Program-made: the position numbers and the translations under genes
In this document: piece by piece, positions 42,759-52,648 of the stretch
How the letters are laid out: every line of letters starts with the position of its first letter
Position numbering within the stretch: the stretch's first letter is position 1
NCBI RefSeq assembly: GCF_001894945.1
Contig: NZ_BCXE01000033.1
Coordinates: 124,001 to 188,000 of the forward strand
Direction: 5' to 3'
DNA from: Rhodococcus ruber NBRC 15591
Lineage (GTDB): Bacteria > Actinomycetota > Actinomycetes > Mycobacteriales > Mycobacteriaceae
DNA: 64,000 bases
The notes under the pieces: generated by a model
Databases searched by the model: none
What the model saw: only the letters and a program-made list of their open reading frames with translations
Told to the model about the DNA's origin: nothing

Positions 42759-45755
42759 GTGGGCATGAGGCCCCCCACCGGAGTACCTTCGCTGTCGAAA
42801 CGCAGCAAGATTCTGCTGAGCCTGGCCGTGGTGGCCGCGGTGCTGCTGCTGGTCGGTCCCCGACTGGTGGACGCCTACACCAACTGGCTGTGGTTCGGTG
42901 AGGTCGACTTCCGTGACGTGTATGTGAAGGTGCTGCTGACCCGGATCGTCCTGTTCGTCGTCGTGGGCCTGTTCGTGGGCGCCGTGGTGTGGCTCGCCAT
43001 GCTCCTGGCGTACCGATCGCGCCCCGTGTTCGTGCCCGCATCCGGGCCCAACGACCCCATCTCGCGGTACCGCACCACGGTGATGTCCCGGCTGCGCACC
43101 TTCGGCCTCGGCATCCCGATCGTGCTCGGGCTGCTGTCCGGCCTGATCGCGCAGGCGAGCTGGGTGACCGTGCAGATGTTCTTCAACGGCGGCTCGTTCG
43201 GCACCACGGACCCGCAGTTCGGGCTGGACGTCGGCTTCTACGCCTTCGACCTGCCCTTCTACCGCTTCCTGCTGAACTGGATGTTCGTGGCCGTCATCCT
43301 GGCGCTCTTCGCCAGTCTGGTCACCCACTACATCTTCGGCGGCATCCGGCTCGCCGGCCGCGGTGGCAGCCTCACCCGCGCCGCCCGCATCCAGCTGGCC
43401 GTACTGGCCGGCATCTTCGTCGCGTTCAAGGCGGTCGCGTACTGGCTCGACCGGTACGCACTGCTGTGGAGCGGGCGCAAGGAGCCCACGTTCACCGGCG
43501 CGGGATTCACCGACATCAACGCCGTGCTGCCCGCCAAGCTGATCCTGATGGCGATCGCCGTCATCTGCGCGGTGGCGTTCTTCGCGGCGATCGTGCTGCG
43601 CGACCTGCGTATCCCGGCGATGGCGACCGCGCTGCTGGTGCTCTCGTCGATCCTCGTCGGGGCCGTGTGGCCGCTGGTGGTCGAGCAGTTCTCCGTCCGG
43701 CCGAACGCCGCCGTCAAGGAGGCCGAGTACATCGAGCGCAACATCGCGGCGACCCGTCAGGCCTACGGCATCACGGACGAGACCGTGGAGTACCAGGACT
43801 ACCCCGGCGTGGGCAGCACGTCGCCGCGCAACGTGCCGGCGGACGTGACGACGATCGCCAACACCCGTCTGCTCGACCCCAACGTGCTGCCGCGCACCTT
43901 CACCCAGCAGCAGCAGCTGAAGAACTTCTACGGGTTCCCGCCGTCGCTGGACATCGACCGGTACGAGATCGACGGGCAGCGCGAGGACTACATCGTCGCC
44001 GCCCGCGAACTGTCGCCGTCGAGCCTGACGGGCAACCAGACCGACTGGATCAACAGGCACACGGTGTACACCCACGGCAACGGCCTGGTCGCCGCCCCCG
44101 CCAACCGGGTGAACGCCGCCGCGAGCGAGTCCGCGGAGGAGGCCGCCAACAGCAACAGCGGCTACCCGGTGTACATGGTCAGCGACATCGCGTCGCTCGA
44201 GTCCGGCAACCAGGTGATCCCGGTCGAGCAGCCGCGGATCTACTTCGGTGAGGTCATCGCGCAGGAGGAGCCCGACTACGCGATCGTCGGTGCCGCCGAG
44301 GGCGAGGCCCCGCGGGAGTACGACACCGACACCGCGCAGTACACCTACACCGGCTCGGGTGGCGTGTCGATCGGCAACTGGTTCAACCGCCTCGCGTTCG
44401 CCTCGAAGTACGCCGAACGCAACATCCTCTTCTCGAGTGCGATCGGCAGCGAGTCGAAGCTGCTGTTCAACCGCGATCCGCGGGACCGGGTGACGAAGGT
44501 CGCGCCGTGGCTCACCGCCGACGGCGACGCATATCCCGCGGCGGTCGACGGCCGCATCGTGTGGGTCGTCGACGCCTACACCACGCTCGACAACTACCCG
44601 TACGCGCAGCGCAGTTCCCTCGAAGGTCTCGTCGAGGACAGCGTCGACCAGAACACCGGCCGGCTGCTGCCCCGCAAGGAGGTCTCCTACATCCGGAACT
44701 CGGTGAAGGCGACAGTCGATGCGTACGACGGCACCGTGACCCTCTACCAGGTCGACGACCAGGACCCGGTCCTGAAGGCGTGGATGGGTGTCTTCCCCGA
44801 TGCGGTGACCCCGCAGGACCAGATCTCCGACGAGCTCCGCTCGCACTTCCGGTACCCGGAGGACCTGTTCAAGGTGCAGCGCGAGATGCTCGCGAAGTAC
44901 CACGTCGACGACCCGCGCGAGTTCTTCACCAACAACGCGTTCTGGTCGGTGCCGAGCGACCCGACGGTCGAGACGACGGCCAATCAGCCGCCCTACTACG
45001 TGCTGATCGGTGACGAGGAGACGGCCCGCCCGTCGTTCCGGCTCACCTCTGCGATGGTGGGCTTCAACCGGCAGTTCCTGTCCGCGTACATCTCGGTGAA
45101 CTCGGACCCCGACAACTACGGCAAGTTCACGATCCTCCGATTGCCGACCGACACCCAGACCTTCGGTCCCGCACAGACGCAGAACGCGATGATCTCCGAC
45201 ACGCGCGTCGCGTCGGAGCGCACTCTGCTCGAGCGGTCCAACCGGATCCAGTACGGCAATCTGCTGACGCTGCCGATCGCCGAGGGCGGCATCCTGTACG
45301 TCCAGCCGATGTACACGGAACGCAACTCGGCGAGCGGAAACACCTCCACCTTCCCGCAGCTGTCCCGGGTGATCGTCAGCTATCGCGAGCCCGGGCCCGC
45401 CGGTGGTGTGCGGATCGGCTATGCCCCCACCCTCGCCGCGGCACTGGACCAGGTCTTCGGTGGCGGCGTCGGCAGTGCGGCCACCGCACCGGGTGGCGAG
45501 TCGACACCCCCGGCACCGGTTGAGGGGGCAGAGGGGACACCGCAGGACGGCCAGGCGGCGGCACCGGCGCCCGCTCCGGCGCCGAACCCCGCGCCCGCTC
45601 CGGCGCCGGCGGATCGGACGGCGGCAGTCGCCGAACTCGACGCGGCGCTCGCCGAGCTCAGCGCGGCGCAGAGCACCGGCGACTTCGCAGCGTACGGTCG
45701 GGCGCTCGAACGAGTGCAGGCGGCCGTGGAGGCGTACCAGTCCACCGGCGGCTGA
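42759..45755 (+). CDS. UPF0182 family large membrane protein
   Basis: 998 residues. Seven hydrophobic segments lie in the first 330 residues (for example ILLSLAVVAAVLLLVGP, IVLFVVVGLFVGAVVWLAMLLAY). They are followed by a long extracytoplasmic domain with YGITDETVEYQDYPG and NWFNRLAFASKYAERNILFS, and a proline/alanine-rich tail (APAPAPAPNPAPAPAP) before a short terminal helix. This is the UPF0182/COG1615 family (Rv3193c), conserved in actinobacteria and cyanobacteria, without known activity. The GTG at 42759 is favoured: GGGAG lies 8 bases upstream and VGMRP matches the usual N-terminus. Followed by a strong terminator shared with rpf. Confidence 0.92.
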   Translation: MGMRPPTGVPSLSKRSKILLSLAVVAAVLLLVGPRLVDAYTNWLWFGEVDFRDVYVKVLLTRIVLFVVVGLFVGAVVWLAMLLAYRSRPVFVPASGPNDPISRYRTTVMSRLRTFGLGIPIVLGLLSGLIAQASWVTVQMFFNGGSFGTTDPQFGLDVGFYAFDLPFYRFLLNWMFVAVILALFASLVTHYIFGGIRLAGRGGSLTRAARIQLAVLAGIFVAFKAVAYWLDRYALLWSGRKEPTFTGAGFTDINAVLPAKLILMAIAVICAVAFFAAIVLRDLRIPAMATALLVLSSILVGAVWPLVVEQFSVRPNAAVKEAEYIERNIAATRQAYGITDETVEYQDYPGVGSTSPRNVPADVTTIANTRLLDPNVLPRTFTQQQQLKNFYGFPPSLDIDRYEIDGQREDYIVAARELSPSSLTGNQTDWINRHTVYTHGNGLVAAPANRVNAAASESAEEAANSNSGYPVYMVSDIASLESGNQVIPVEQPRIYFGEVIAQEEPDYAIVGAAEGEAPREYDTDTAQYTYTGSGGVSIGNWFNRLAFASKYAERNILFSSAIGSESKLLFNRDPRDRVTKVAPWLTADGDAYPAAVDGRIVWVVDAYTTLDNYPYAQRSSLEGLVEDSVDQNTGRLLPRKEVSYIRNSVKATVDAYDGTVTLYQVDDQDPVLKAWMGVFPDAVTPQDQISDELRSHFRYPEDLFKVQREMLAKYHVDDPREFFTNNAFWSVPSDPTVETTANQPPYYVLIGDEETARPSFRLTSAMVGFNRQFLSAYISVNSDPDNYGKFTILRLPTDTQTFGPAQTQNAMISDTRVASERTLLERSNRIQYGNLLTLPIAEGGILYVQPMYTERNSASGNTSTFPQLSRVIVSYREPGPAGGVRIGYAPTLAAALDQVFGGGVGSAATAPGGESTPPAPVEGAEGTPQDGQAAAPAPAPAPNPAPAPAPADRTAAVAELDAALAELSAAQSTGDFAAYGRALERVQAAVEAYQSTGG

Positions 45756-45775
45756 TCTCCTGCCGCGACCGAAGC

Positions 45776-45806
45776 GGGGCCCCGCGCACATCGTGCGCGG
45801 GGCCCC
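45776..45806. terminator. Bidirectional intrinsic terminator
   Basis: Perfect 14-bp inverted repeat GGGGCCCCGCGCAC / GTGCGCGGGGCCCC with loop ATC, between the convergent UPF0182 and rpf genes. Confidence 0.88.
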
Positions 45807-45823
45807 GTCGTTCGGGGGACGAA

Positions 45824-46696
<873 letters not shown>

Positions 46697-46779
46697 CCTC
46701 CGTTATGTGAGGAGGAACATGTGCCGAGTGTGGTCCAGGACACGCGACGACGCCCGAAAAAGGCCTTCGCCCAGGCGAT

Positions 46780-46809
46780 TTGCATTCCGTTCACCGAGCC
46801 GTGTAACTT
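46780..46809 (+). promoter_or_regulatory. Promoter of initiator tRNA
   Basis: TTGCAT (46780-46785), 18-base spacer, TAACTT (46804-46809). The predicted transcription start is about 5 bases before the mature tRNA 5' end. Confidence 0.6.
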
Positions 46810-46820
46810 CGTTTCTGCAA

Positions 46821-46897
46821 CGCGGGGTGGAGCAGCTCGGTAGCTCGCTGGGCTCATAACCCAGAGGTCGCAGGTTCAAATCCTGTCCCCGCTACCA
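46821..46897 (+). tRNA. Initiator tRNA-fMet (CAT)
   Basis: 77 bases with full cloverleaf and encoded CCA. The anticodon loop is CTCATAA. The anticodon stem ends in three G-C pairs (GGG/CCC), and the first pair of the acceptor stem is mismatched (C1, T72); both are marks of the initiator tRNA rather than the elongator. Confidence 0.96.
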
Positions 46898-46902
46898 CGC
46901 CG

Positions 46903-46939
46903 AAGGGCCCGGCACCGGTTCATCCGGTGCCGGGCCCTT
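46903..46939. terminator. Intrinsic terminator behind tRNA-fMet and fadD
   Basis: 16-bp perfect inverted repeat (46903-46918 with 46924-46939) with loop TTCAT. It lies between the tRNA and the convergent ligase gene. Confidence 0.9.
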
Positions 46940-46949
46940 CCGCATGAGA

Positions 46950-48593
46950 TCAGGGCTTCATGTCGACGAGTACGCGTCGCAGCAGCTTCCCCGTCGCATT
47001 GCGCGGCAGTTCGTCGAGGAAGACGACGTCACGCGGGACCTTGTAACGCGCCAGGTTCGCCTTGACGTACTCTTTGATCTCCTCGGCGTCGCGCGCGGAG
47101 CCCTCGGCCGGCACCACGAAGGCGCGCAGCCGGTGACCGAAGTCCGGATCCTCCACCCCGACCACCGCGGCGTCGAACACGTCGTCCCTTTCGACGAGAA
47201 GGTTCTCCACCTCCAGCGGGTACACGTTCTCGCCACCGGAGACGATCATGTCGTCGTCCCGGCCGTCGACGAACAGCAGTCCCTCCTCGTCGAAGTGCCC
47301 GACGTCGCCCGTCGAGAGCAGTCCGTTGATGCGCTCCTTGTCCCGGCCGTCCGTGTAACCGTCGAAGCTCAGCCCGCTCGCGACGAAGATCCGGCCCACC
47401 TTGCCGGGCTCGGTGATGCGGTTGCCTTCCTCGTCGTACAGCTCCACCCGGCACGTCACCGGGGGCCGTCCGGCCGTGCCCGGTGCCCGGCGGATGTCCT
47501 CGGGCGTGGCGACGGTGGCCACCGCGCATTCGGTCGACCCGTACAGGTTGTGCAGGACGTCGCCGAAGTACTCGCGGGTGCGCCGGCACACGTCCGGCGA
47601 CAGCGCCGAGCCGGCGGAGAAGATGATCTGCAGGCTCGACGTGTCGAACCGGCCGATCGCCTCGCCCCCGAGGTCCAGGATCCGCTGCAGCATCGTCGGC
47701 ACGACGACGAGCACGTTCGCCCGGTGCCGTTCGATCAGGCGAACCGTCTCGAGCGGGTCGAACCGCCGCTCCATCACCACGGTCTGACCCAGCGCCAGCG
47801 CGAGTCCGAACTGTGAGATGCCGGTCCCGTGGAACGCCGGCGCCGCCATCAGCATCGTCTGTCCCGGCCGTAGCGGTACCCGGTCCAGGAACTGCGCCGA
47901 GGCGAGCGGCGACGTGCGCTCGCGCGGGGCACCCTTGGGCGTGCCGGTCGTGCCGCTGGTGAGCAGCACGAAACCACCGAGTGTGCTCGGCGCGGGAACG
48001 GCGGACCGATCGAACTGTGCGAGCACGGACTCGATGCCGGGTGGTCCCGGCTCCTCACCCTCGGGCCACGAGCTGTACGTCCGCACATCCGGCGGCAGGG
48101 CTGCGGCCACCGCCGCGAACTCGGCGTCGTAGACGAACGTGCCGACACCTTCACGTTCCGCGACGTCCGCGAGCTGGCGCGGAGCGAACCCGGTATTCAT
48201 CATGACCAGCTTCGCGCCGAGTTTGGCGGCCGCGAGCATGGTGAGAACGAGTCCACGGTGATTGCGGGCCATCAGGCCCATCACGTCCCCCGCCGCGACC
48301 CCGTCGGCCTGCAGCGCCCGTACGAGCGCATTCGACTGTCCCTCGAGCTCCTCGTAGCTCAACCGGCCACGCTCGTCGACGAGGGCGACGGCGTCGTAGC
48401 CGCGCGCGGCGTGGGCATGCACCGGTCCGGCGAACGGGCCGTAGCGGCTCACGGCGACGAGGGTGCCGATTCCGTGGTCGACCCGGGGGAAGTGCAGCAG
48501 GCCGGAGCGCGCGAGTACCCGCACGGCACCCAGTGTGTCGGTCACCTCCCCGACGGCCCCGGTGATCCTGTCCTTGATGTCCTGCCCGGGCAT
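46950..48593 (-). CDS. Acyl-CoA ligase (FadD-type, AMP-binding)
   Basis: 547 residues of the ANL superfamily: P-loop LLTSGTTGTPKGAPR, LYGSTECAVATVA, STGDVGHFDEEGLLFVDGRDDDMIVSGGENVYP hinge, and PRNATGKLLRR with the catalytic lysine near the end. It activates a fatty or aromatic carboxylic acid via acyl-AMP and loads it on CoA. The N-terminal part VDHGIGTLVAVSRYGPFAG resembles FadD12-like proteins, but substrate is uncertain. Ends 10 bases from the terminator it shares with tRNA-fMet. Divergent from the small membrane protein gene; together with the acyl-CoA dehydrogenases downstream it may serve the same degradation route. Confidence 0.9.
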   Translation of the reverse strand: MPGQDIKDRITGAVGEVTDTLGAVRVLARSGLLHFPRVDHGIGTLVAVSRYGPFAGPVHAHAARGYDAVALVDERGRLSYEELEGQSNALVRALQADGVAAGDVMGLMARNHRGLVLTMLAAAKLGAKLVMMNTGFAPRQLADVAEREGVGTFVYDAEFAAVAAALPPDVRTYSSWPEGEEPGPPGIESVLAQFDRSAVPAPSTLGGFVLLTSGTTGTPKGAPRERTSPLASAQFLDRVPLRPGQTMLMAAPAFHGTGISQFGLALALGQTVVMERRFDPLETVRLIERHRANVLVVVPTMLQRILDLGGEAIGRFDTSSLQIIFSAGSALSPDVCRRTREYFGDVLHNLYGSTECAVATVATPEDIRRAPGTAGRPPVTCRVELYDEEGNRITEPGKVGRIFVASGLSFDGYTDGRDKERINGLLSTGDVGHFDEEGLLFVDGRDDDMIVSGGENVYPLEVENLLVERDDVFDAAVVGVEDPDFGHRLRAFVVPAEGSARDAEEIKEYVKANLARYKVPRDVVFLDELPRNATGKLLRRVLVDMKP

Positions 48594-48643
48594 GCTGTCC
48601 CCTTCGAGCTCGTGCCGGATTCGTCACCGCAACCCTAGTGGTG

Positions 48644-48889
48644 ATGCACTTCACAGAAGTGGACATTCGTCCGATCTACCGGGGGTGTCAGGGCCGGGGG
48701 ATTCCCGCCCGAGCAGTGCCGGTCGCAGCCGTCGGACGGCTGATCGCGGCCACCCCGGTGATCGCGGTCATCGCCCTGCTCGGTGTCGTGGCGGCCACGC
48801 CGGCGTCCTGGCTGGTCGAGCGGGTGGGGGAGCAGGACGAGGCGAGCCAGGCGGCGACTCGGGCACAGGTGGCCGCGCCGACGGCCTAG
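48644..48889 (+). CDS. Small membrane protein (hypothetical)
   Basis: 81 residues from the ATG at 48644, with one long hydrophobic stretch (VPVAAVGRLIAATPVIAVIALLGVVAATPASWLV) and a polar Glu/Gln/Ala tail. Third codon positions are almost all G or C from about 48716 on, so that part is probably coded; a GTG at 48716 could be the true start and would leave 57 residues. No family is recognised. It stands alone between the divergent ligase gene and the convergent dehydrogenase operon. Confidence 0.45.
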   Translation: MHFTEVDIRPIYRGCQGRGIPARAVPVAAVGRLIAATPVIAVIALLGVVAATPASWLVERVGEQDEASQAATRAQVAAPTA

Positions 48890-48975
48890 GTGGTCGCGCT
48901 CCGCGACGAGCTCCGTCGCGCGCGAGGGTGATCCCGCCCGGCCGCGCGGGTAGCGGTCCGGTCCGGAGCGTGAGA

Positions 48976-49009
48976 GGGCCCCCGCCGTCGGTGAGTACGG
49001 CGGGGGCCC
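48976..49009. terminator. Terminator of the acyl-CoA dehydrogenase operon
   Basis: Perfect 13-bp inverted repeat GGGCCCCCGCCGT / ACGGCGGGGGCCC with an 8-base loop, between the small ORF and the convergent dehydrogenase gene. Confidence 0.85.
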
Positions 49010-49038
49010 GACCCCTCGGAGAAGTGGTCTGTGACCGG

Positions 49039-50247
49039 CTACTTCAGTTCGGCGCTCGACAGGCCCAGCAGCCGTCGCGCGATGATGAGCTGCTGGATCT
49101 GCTGCGTGCCCTCGAAGATGTCGAGGATCTTCGAGTCGCGCGCCCACTTCTCGAGCAGTGGACGTTCGGAGTAGCCGTAGGTACCCGCCAGCTCGACTGC
49201 CTTGAGGGTGACCGCGGTGCCGGTGCGGCCGGCCTTGGCCTTGGAGATCGACGCCTCCAGCGAGTTGGGTTGCTTGTTGTCGGCCATCCACGCGGCCCGC
49301 AGCGCCTGCAGGTAGGCCGCCTCCCAGTCGGCCTCGAGCGCGAGGAATTCGGCGGCCGCAGCGTGCTGGTTGCAGGCCGGGACGTCGTAGGACACCTCGA
49401 CACCGGCCTCGGCGAGGACGCCGCGCAGTTCCTCGAGCGCCGCGCGGGCGACGCCGATGGCCATGCCGGCGACGATCGGACGGGTGTTGTCGAAGGTCTG
49501 CATGACCCCCGCGAACCCCTTCTCGACGTTCACCTCGGGGCTGCCGAGCAGGTTGTCCTTCGGAATCCGGCAGTTGTCGAGCACGAGGACGGCCGTGTCG
49601 GAGGCCTTGATGCCGAGCTTGTGCTCGAGGCGGGCCACGCTGAGGCCGGGGGCGTCCCGCGGGACGACGAACGACTTGATCGCCGCGCGCCCCTTCGACC
49701 GGTCGACGCTCGCCCACACGACCACGTGGGTGGAGCGTTCGCCGGCGGTGACGAAGATCTTCTCGCCGTTGAGGACCCACTCGTCGCCGTCGAGGACGGC
49801 GGTGGTGGTCACGGCGGCGGAGTCGGAGCCGAAGCTGGGCTCGGTGATGGCCATCGACGCCCACACCTTGCCGAAGCGCTCGAGCTGTTCGTCGGTGGCG
49901 ACGGCGGCGATCGCCGAGTTGCCGAGGCCCTGATAGGGGATCGAGAGAGTCAGACCGACGTCGCCCCAGCAGGTTTCGATCACGTTGAGCAGCGACGCCA
50001 TGTTGCCGCCGTTGACGTTGCCGGCCTGCTTCTTGGGCTCGTCGCCGCGGCCGAGCGCCGCGCCCGAGGCGCCCTGGCCGGAGTCGTTGAGGCCCTCGAC
50101 CATCGCCGCCATCGTGTCCAGTTCGACGGGGTACACGTGCTCGGCGAGGTCGTACTTGCGTGAGACGGGACGGAAGATCTGCGCGGCGACCTGGTGGGCC
50201 TGGTTCGCCGACGCCTTGAGCCTCTTGGGAAGTTCGAGATTGATCAT
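49039..50247 (-). CDS. Acyl-CoA dehydrogenase, second gene of a pair
   Basis: 402 residues. FAD-linked dehydrogenase fold: helical N-terminus, AITEPSFGSDSAAVTTTA and NGEKIFVTAG around the flavin, and ILDIFEGTQQIQQLIIARRLLG at the C-terminus with the catalytic glutamate in the FEGT motif. It introduces the first double bond in an acyl-CoA. Forms an operon with the acyl-CoA dehydrogenase 43 bases upstream, and in actinobacteria such neighbouring pairs often assemble as alpha2-beta2 enzymes acting on unusual (sterol side-chain or branched) acyl-CoAs. Followed by a strong terminator. Confidence 0.9.
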   Translation of the reverse strand: MINLELPKRLKASANQAHQVAAQIFRPVSRKYDLAEHVYPVELDTMAAMVEGLNDSGQGASGAALGRGDEPKKQAGNVNGGNMASLLNVIETCWGDVGLTLSIPYQGLGNSAIAAVATDEQLERFGKVWASMAITEPSFGSDSAAVTTTAVLDGDEWVLNGEKIFVTAGERSTHVVVWASVDRSKGRAAIKSFVVPRDAPGLSVARLEHKLGIKASDTAVLVLDNCRIPKDNLLGSPEVNVEKGFAGVMQTFDNTRPIVAGMAIGVARAALEELRGVLAEAGVEVSYDVPACNQHAAAAEFLALEADWEAAYLQALRAAWMADNKQPNSLEASISKAKAGRTGTAVTLKAVELAGTYGYSERPLLEKWARDSKILDIFEGTQQIQQLIIARRLLGLSSAELK

Positions 50248-50290
50248 CGCGGGTTCCTAGGTGTGAGGGGACGCTGCCGGATCGGGCGGC

Positions 50291-51679
50291 TCAGACGAGG
50301 ACGACGCCCTCGGCGACGCCCACGGCGCGCAGGTCGCGGTACCAGCGCTCGACGGGGTGTTCCTTGGTGAAGCCGTGGCCGCCGAGCAGTTGGACACCGT
50401 CGAGGCCGATCTGCATACCCTTGTCGGTGGCGAGCTTGCGGGCCAGCGCCGCCTCGCGGGCGAAGGACAGGCCCTGATCGGCCCGGGCGGCGCCGCGCAG
50501 CGTGACCAGCCGGATCCCGTCGAGCTCGATCTTGATGTTGGCGACCATGAAGGCGACGGCCTGCCGATGGCTGATCGGTTCGCCGAAGGCTTCCCGTTCG
50601 TTGACGTAGGGGACGACGTAGTCGAGCACGGCCTGTCCGGTCCCCGCGGCGAGGGCGGACCAGCCGAGCCGGGCGAGGCGGACGGCGTCCGCGTACTGCT
50701 CGGCGCGCACGTCGGCGTCGGCGTCGCCGAGGAGGGCGGACTGCGGCACGGCGACGTCGGTCAGGTGCAGCCGGCCGAGCCCGGCGGCGCGCAGACCCAT
50801 CGACGGGTCGGCCTCGATCACCAGGCCCTTGCTGTCGGATTCGACCAGGAACAGCGACGGCTTTCCGTCGAGTTCGGCGGCGACGACGAACAGTTCGGCG
50901 CTGCCGGCGGCCGGCACCAGGGACTTGACGCCGGTGAGCCGGTAGCCGCTGGGGGAGCGCACCGCCTTGGTCTGCAGCGCGAAGGGGTCGAACAGGGCGC
51001 GCGGCTCGGTGATCACGACGCAGGCCTGGGGGACGTCGTCGCCGGCGAACGCCGGCAGGTACGTCCGCTGCTGCTCCTCGGTGCCCCACTGGGTGAGGGC
51101 GACCGCGACGCCGCTCGGCGCGAGGATCGGCAGCGCCAGCCCCATGTCGCCGTGGGCGAGTGCCTCGGCGACGAGGGTGTTGGTGACGGCGCCCCGCTCG
51201 GTGGCGGCTCCCTCGAATGCCTCGGGCACGTTGACGAGGGTGATGCCGAGTTCGGCGGCCCGGGCGAGGAGGTCGGCGGGGGCGGCGGCTGCCTCGTCGG
51301 CATCGTGTGCAGCGGGCCGCAGGATCTCGGCGGCGAACTCGCGGACGGTCTCGGCGATCATCTGCTGATCGTCGGTGGGGGTCAGGTCGAACAGGTCGGT
51401 GCGGACGGCGGTGTCGAGGCGCTGCGGTGTGCCGGATCCGCCGGTGACCTTCTTGAAGGTGCGGGTGGCGGCGCCGAGCGTCTTGAAGCCGGTCTTGGTG
51501 GACTGGTAGGTCACCCGGTCGATGGCCTGCCGGAGGTTGTACCGGTCCGCGAGTTCCGAACCGGTGATCCGGGTGAGCACACGCATCGCCGCGCCCATGG
51601 CGTCCCGCCGGAGGGGGTTCAGGCCCACGGCGGACGTATCGCGGGGGGTGTTCCGGGCCACACTGTCTTGCTTGCTCAT
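50291..51679 (-). CDS. Acyl-CoA dehydrogenase, first gene of a pair
   Basis: 462 residues from the ATG at 51679. An unusual N-terminal extension of about 90 residues (LNPLRRDAMGAAMRVLTRITGSELADRYNLR) precedes the dehydrogenase domain (LTPTDDQQMIAETVREFAAEIL). VVITEPRALFDPFALQT replaces the usual TEPxxGSD flavin motif, so FAD contacts are altered. The C-terminus AVGVAEGVVLV stands where the catalytic EGT segment normally is and keeps a glutamate. It may be the non-catalytic or weakly flavin-binding half of a heteromeric enzyme with the next gene. Two palindromes lie in its promoter region. Confidence 0.87.
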   Translation of the reverse strand: MSKQDSVARNTPRDTSAVGLNPLRRDAMGAAMRVLTRITGSELADRYNLRQAIDRVTYQSTKTGFKTLGAATRTFKKVTGGSGTPQRLDTAVRTDLFDLTPTDDQQMIAETVREFAAEILRPAAHDADEAAAAPADLLARAAELGITLVNVPEAFEGAATERGAVTNTLVAEALAHGDMGLALPILAPSGVAVALTQWGTEEQQRTYLPAFAGDDVPQACVVITEPRALFDPFALQTKAVRSPSGYRLTGVKSLVPAAGSAELFVVAAELDGKPSLFLVESDSKGLVIEADPSMGLRAAGLGRLHLTDVAVPQSALLGDADADVRAEQYADAVRLARLGWSALAAGTGQAVLDYVVPYVNEREAFGEPISHRQAVAFMVANIKIELDGIRLVTLRGAARADQGLSFAREAALARKLATDKGMQIGLDGVQLLGGHGFTKEHPVERWYRDLRAVGVAEGVVLV

Positions 51680-51718
51680 GATCACCAGAGGTTTCTCGAT
51701 GTGGGGACGGACGCCCAC

Positions 51719-51760
51719 AATCTTACTGCGGAGTAAGATTGCTGTCTACTATCGAGTAAG
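51719..51760. promoter_or_regulatory. Tandem operator palindromes upstream of the acyl-CoA dehydrogenase operon
   Basis: Site 1 is AATCTTACT-GCGG-AGTAAGATT (51719-51740), a perfect 9-bp-arm palindrome. Site 2 is TCTACT-ATCG-AGTAAG (51745-51760), the same core with one mismatch. Centres are 23 bp apart, about two helical turns, so two dimers could bind one face of the DNA. Typical of TetR-type repressors of fatty-acid genes; no cognate regulator gene is adjacent. Confidence 0.75.
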
Positions 51761-51775
51761 TTGGTGGTGCGTGCC

Positions 51776-52570
51776 CTATCCGGCGTGCTGCAGACGGGTG
51801 AGCACACCGTCGTGCAGCGCTCCGTTGGTGGCGACCGCGCTGCCACCGTGCGGGCCGGCCGCACCGTCGAGATTCGTGAACCGGCCCCCGGCCTCCCGGA
51901 CCAGCACGTCCAGCGCAGCCAGGTCCCACAGGGACACCTCGGGCTCCAGTGCGACGTCCACCGCGCCCTCGGCGAGCAGGCAGTACGAGTAGAAGTCGCC
52001 GTAGGCCCGCACCCGCCACACCTCGTCGGTGAGCGCGACGAACTCGTCGCGCCGGCCGCGGTCGCGCCAGCCGGACAGGCTCGAGAAGCTCAGCGACGCG
52101 GCGGACAGCTCGGCGACCTGCGAGACCGAGATGCGGCGCGGCTGCCCGCCGTCGTACGCCAGCCACGATCCCGCGCCGGCCGCGGCCCACCAACGGCGGT
52201 TCAACGCCGGGGCGCTCACCACCCCCACCACCGGCACGCCGTCGTCGAGCAGGGCGATCAGGCTGGCCCACACCGGCACACCGCGCACGAAGTTCTTGGT
52301 CCCGTCGATCGGATCGACCACCCACTGGCGGCCGGTGAACACCGCGTCGCCCCCGAACTCCTCGCCGAGGATCGCGTCCCCCGGGCGCTCGGCGCCGAGC
52401 GTGCCGCGCACGGCGCGTTCGACGCCGAGATCGGCATCCGACACCGGGGTCAGGTCCGGCTTGTCGGTGACGGTCAGGTCCAGGGCGCCGAACCGGGTGC
52501 GGGTGATGGCGTCCGCCTCGTCGGCGAGGCGCAGGGCGAGATCCAGATCGGCCGAGAAGTCCGTGCTCAT
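51776..52570 (-). CDS. hisN: Histidinol-phosphatase HisN (inositol monophosphatase family)
   Basis: 264 residues. Inositol-monophosphatase motifs GEEFG (metal ligand glutamates), [12 protein letters not shown] and [15 protein letters not shown], which bind two or three Mg2+. The conserved early segment [23 protein letters not shown] matches the actinobacterial histidinol-phosphatase branch. It removes phosphate from histidinol-phosphate, the penultimate step of histidine synthesis. Start ATG 52570. The gene next door, divergent, is prfB; the histidine operon is not in the window, as is usual for hisN in this group (Rv3137 in memory). Confidence 0.88.
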   Translation of the reverse strand: MSTDFSADLDLALRLADEADAITRTRFGALDLTVTDKPDLTPVSDADLGVERAVRGTLGAERPGDAILGEEFGGDAVFTGRQWVVDPIDGTKNFVRGVPVWASLIALLDDGVPVVGVVSAPALNRRWWAAAGAGSWLAYDGGQPRRISVSQVAELSAASLSFSSLSGWRDRGRRDEFVALTDEVWRVRAYGDFYSYCLLAEGAVDVALEPEVSLWDLAALDVLVREAGGRFTNLDGAAGPHGGSAVATNGALHDGVLTRLQHAG

Positions 52571-52648
52571 GCCCCAGACGCTAGTCGAGGCCCACCCGGC
52601 CCCCAGCGGTGGCGAGGTCACGCCGCACACCCGGTAGCCTTGAGAATC

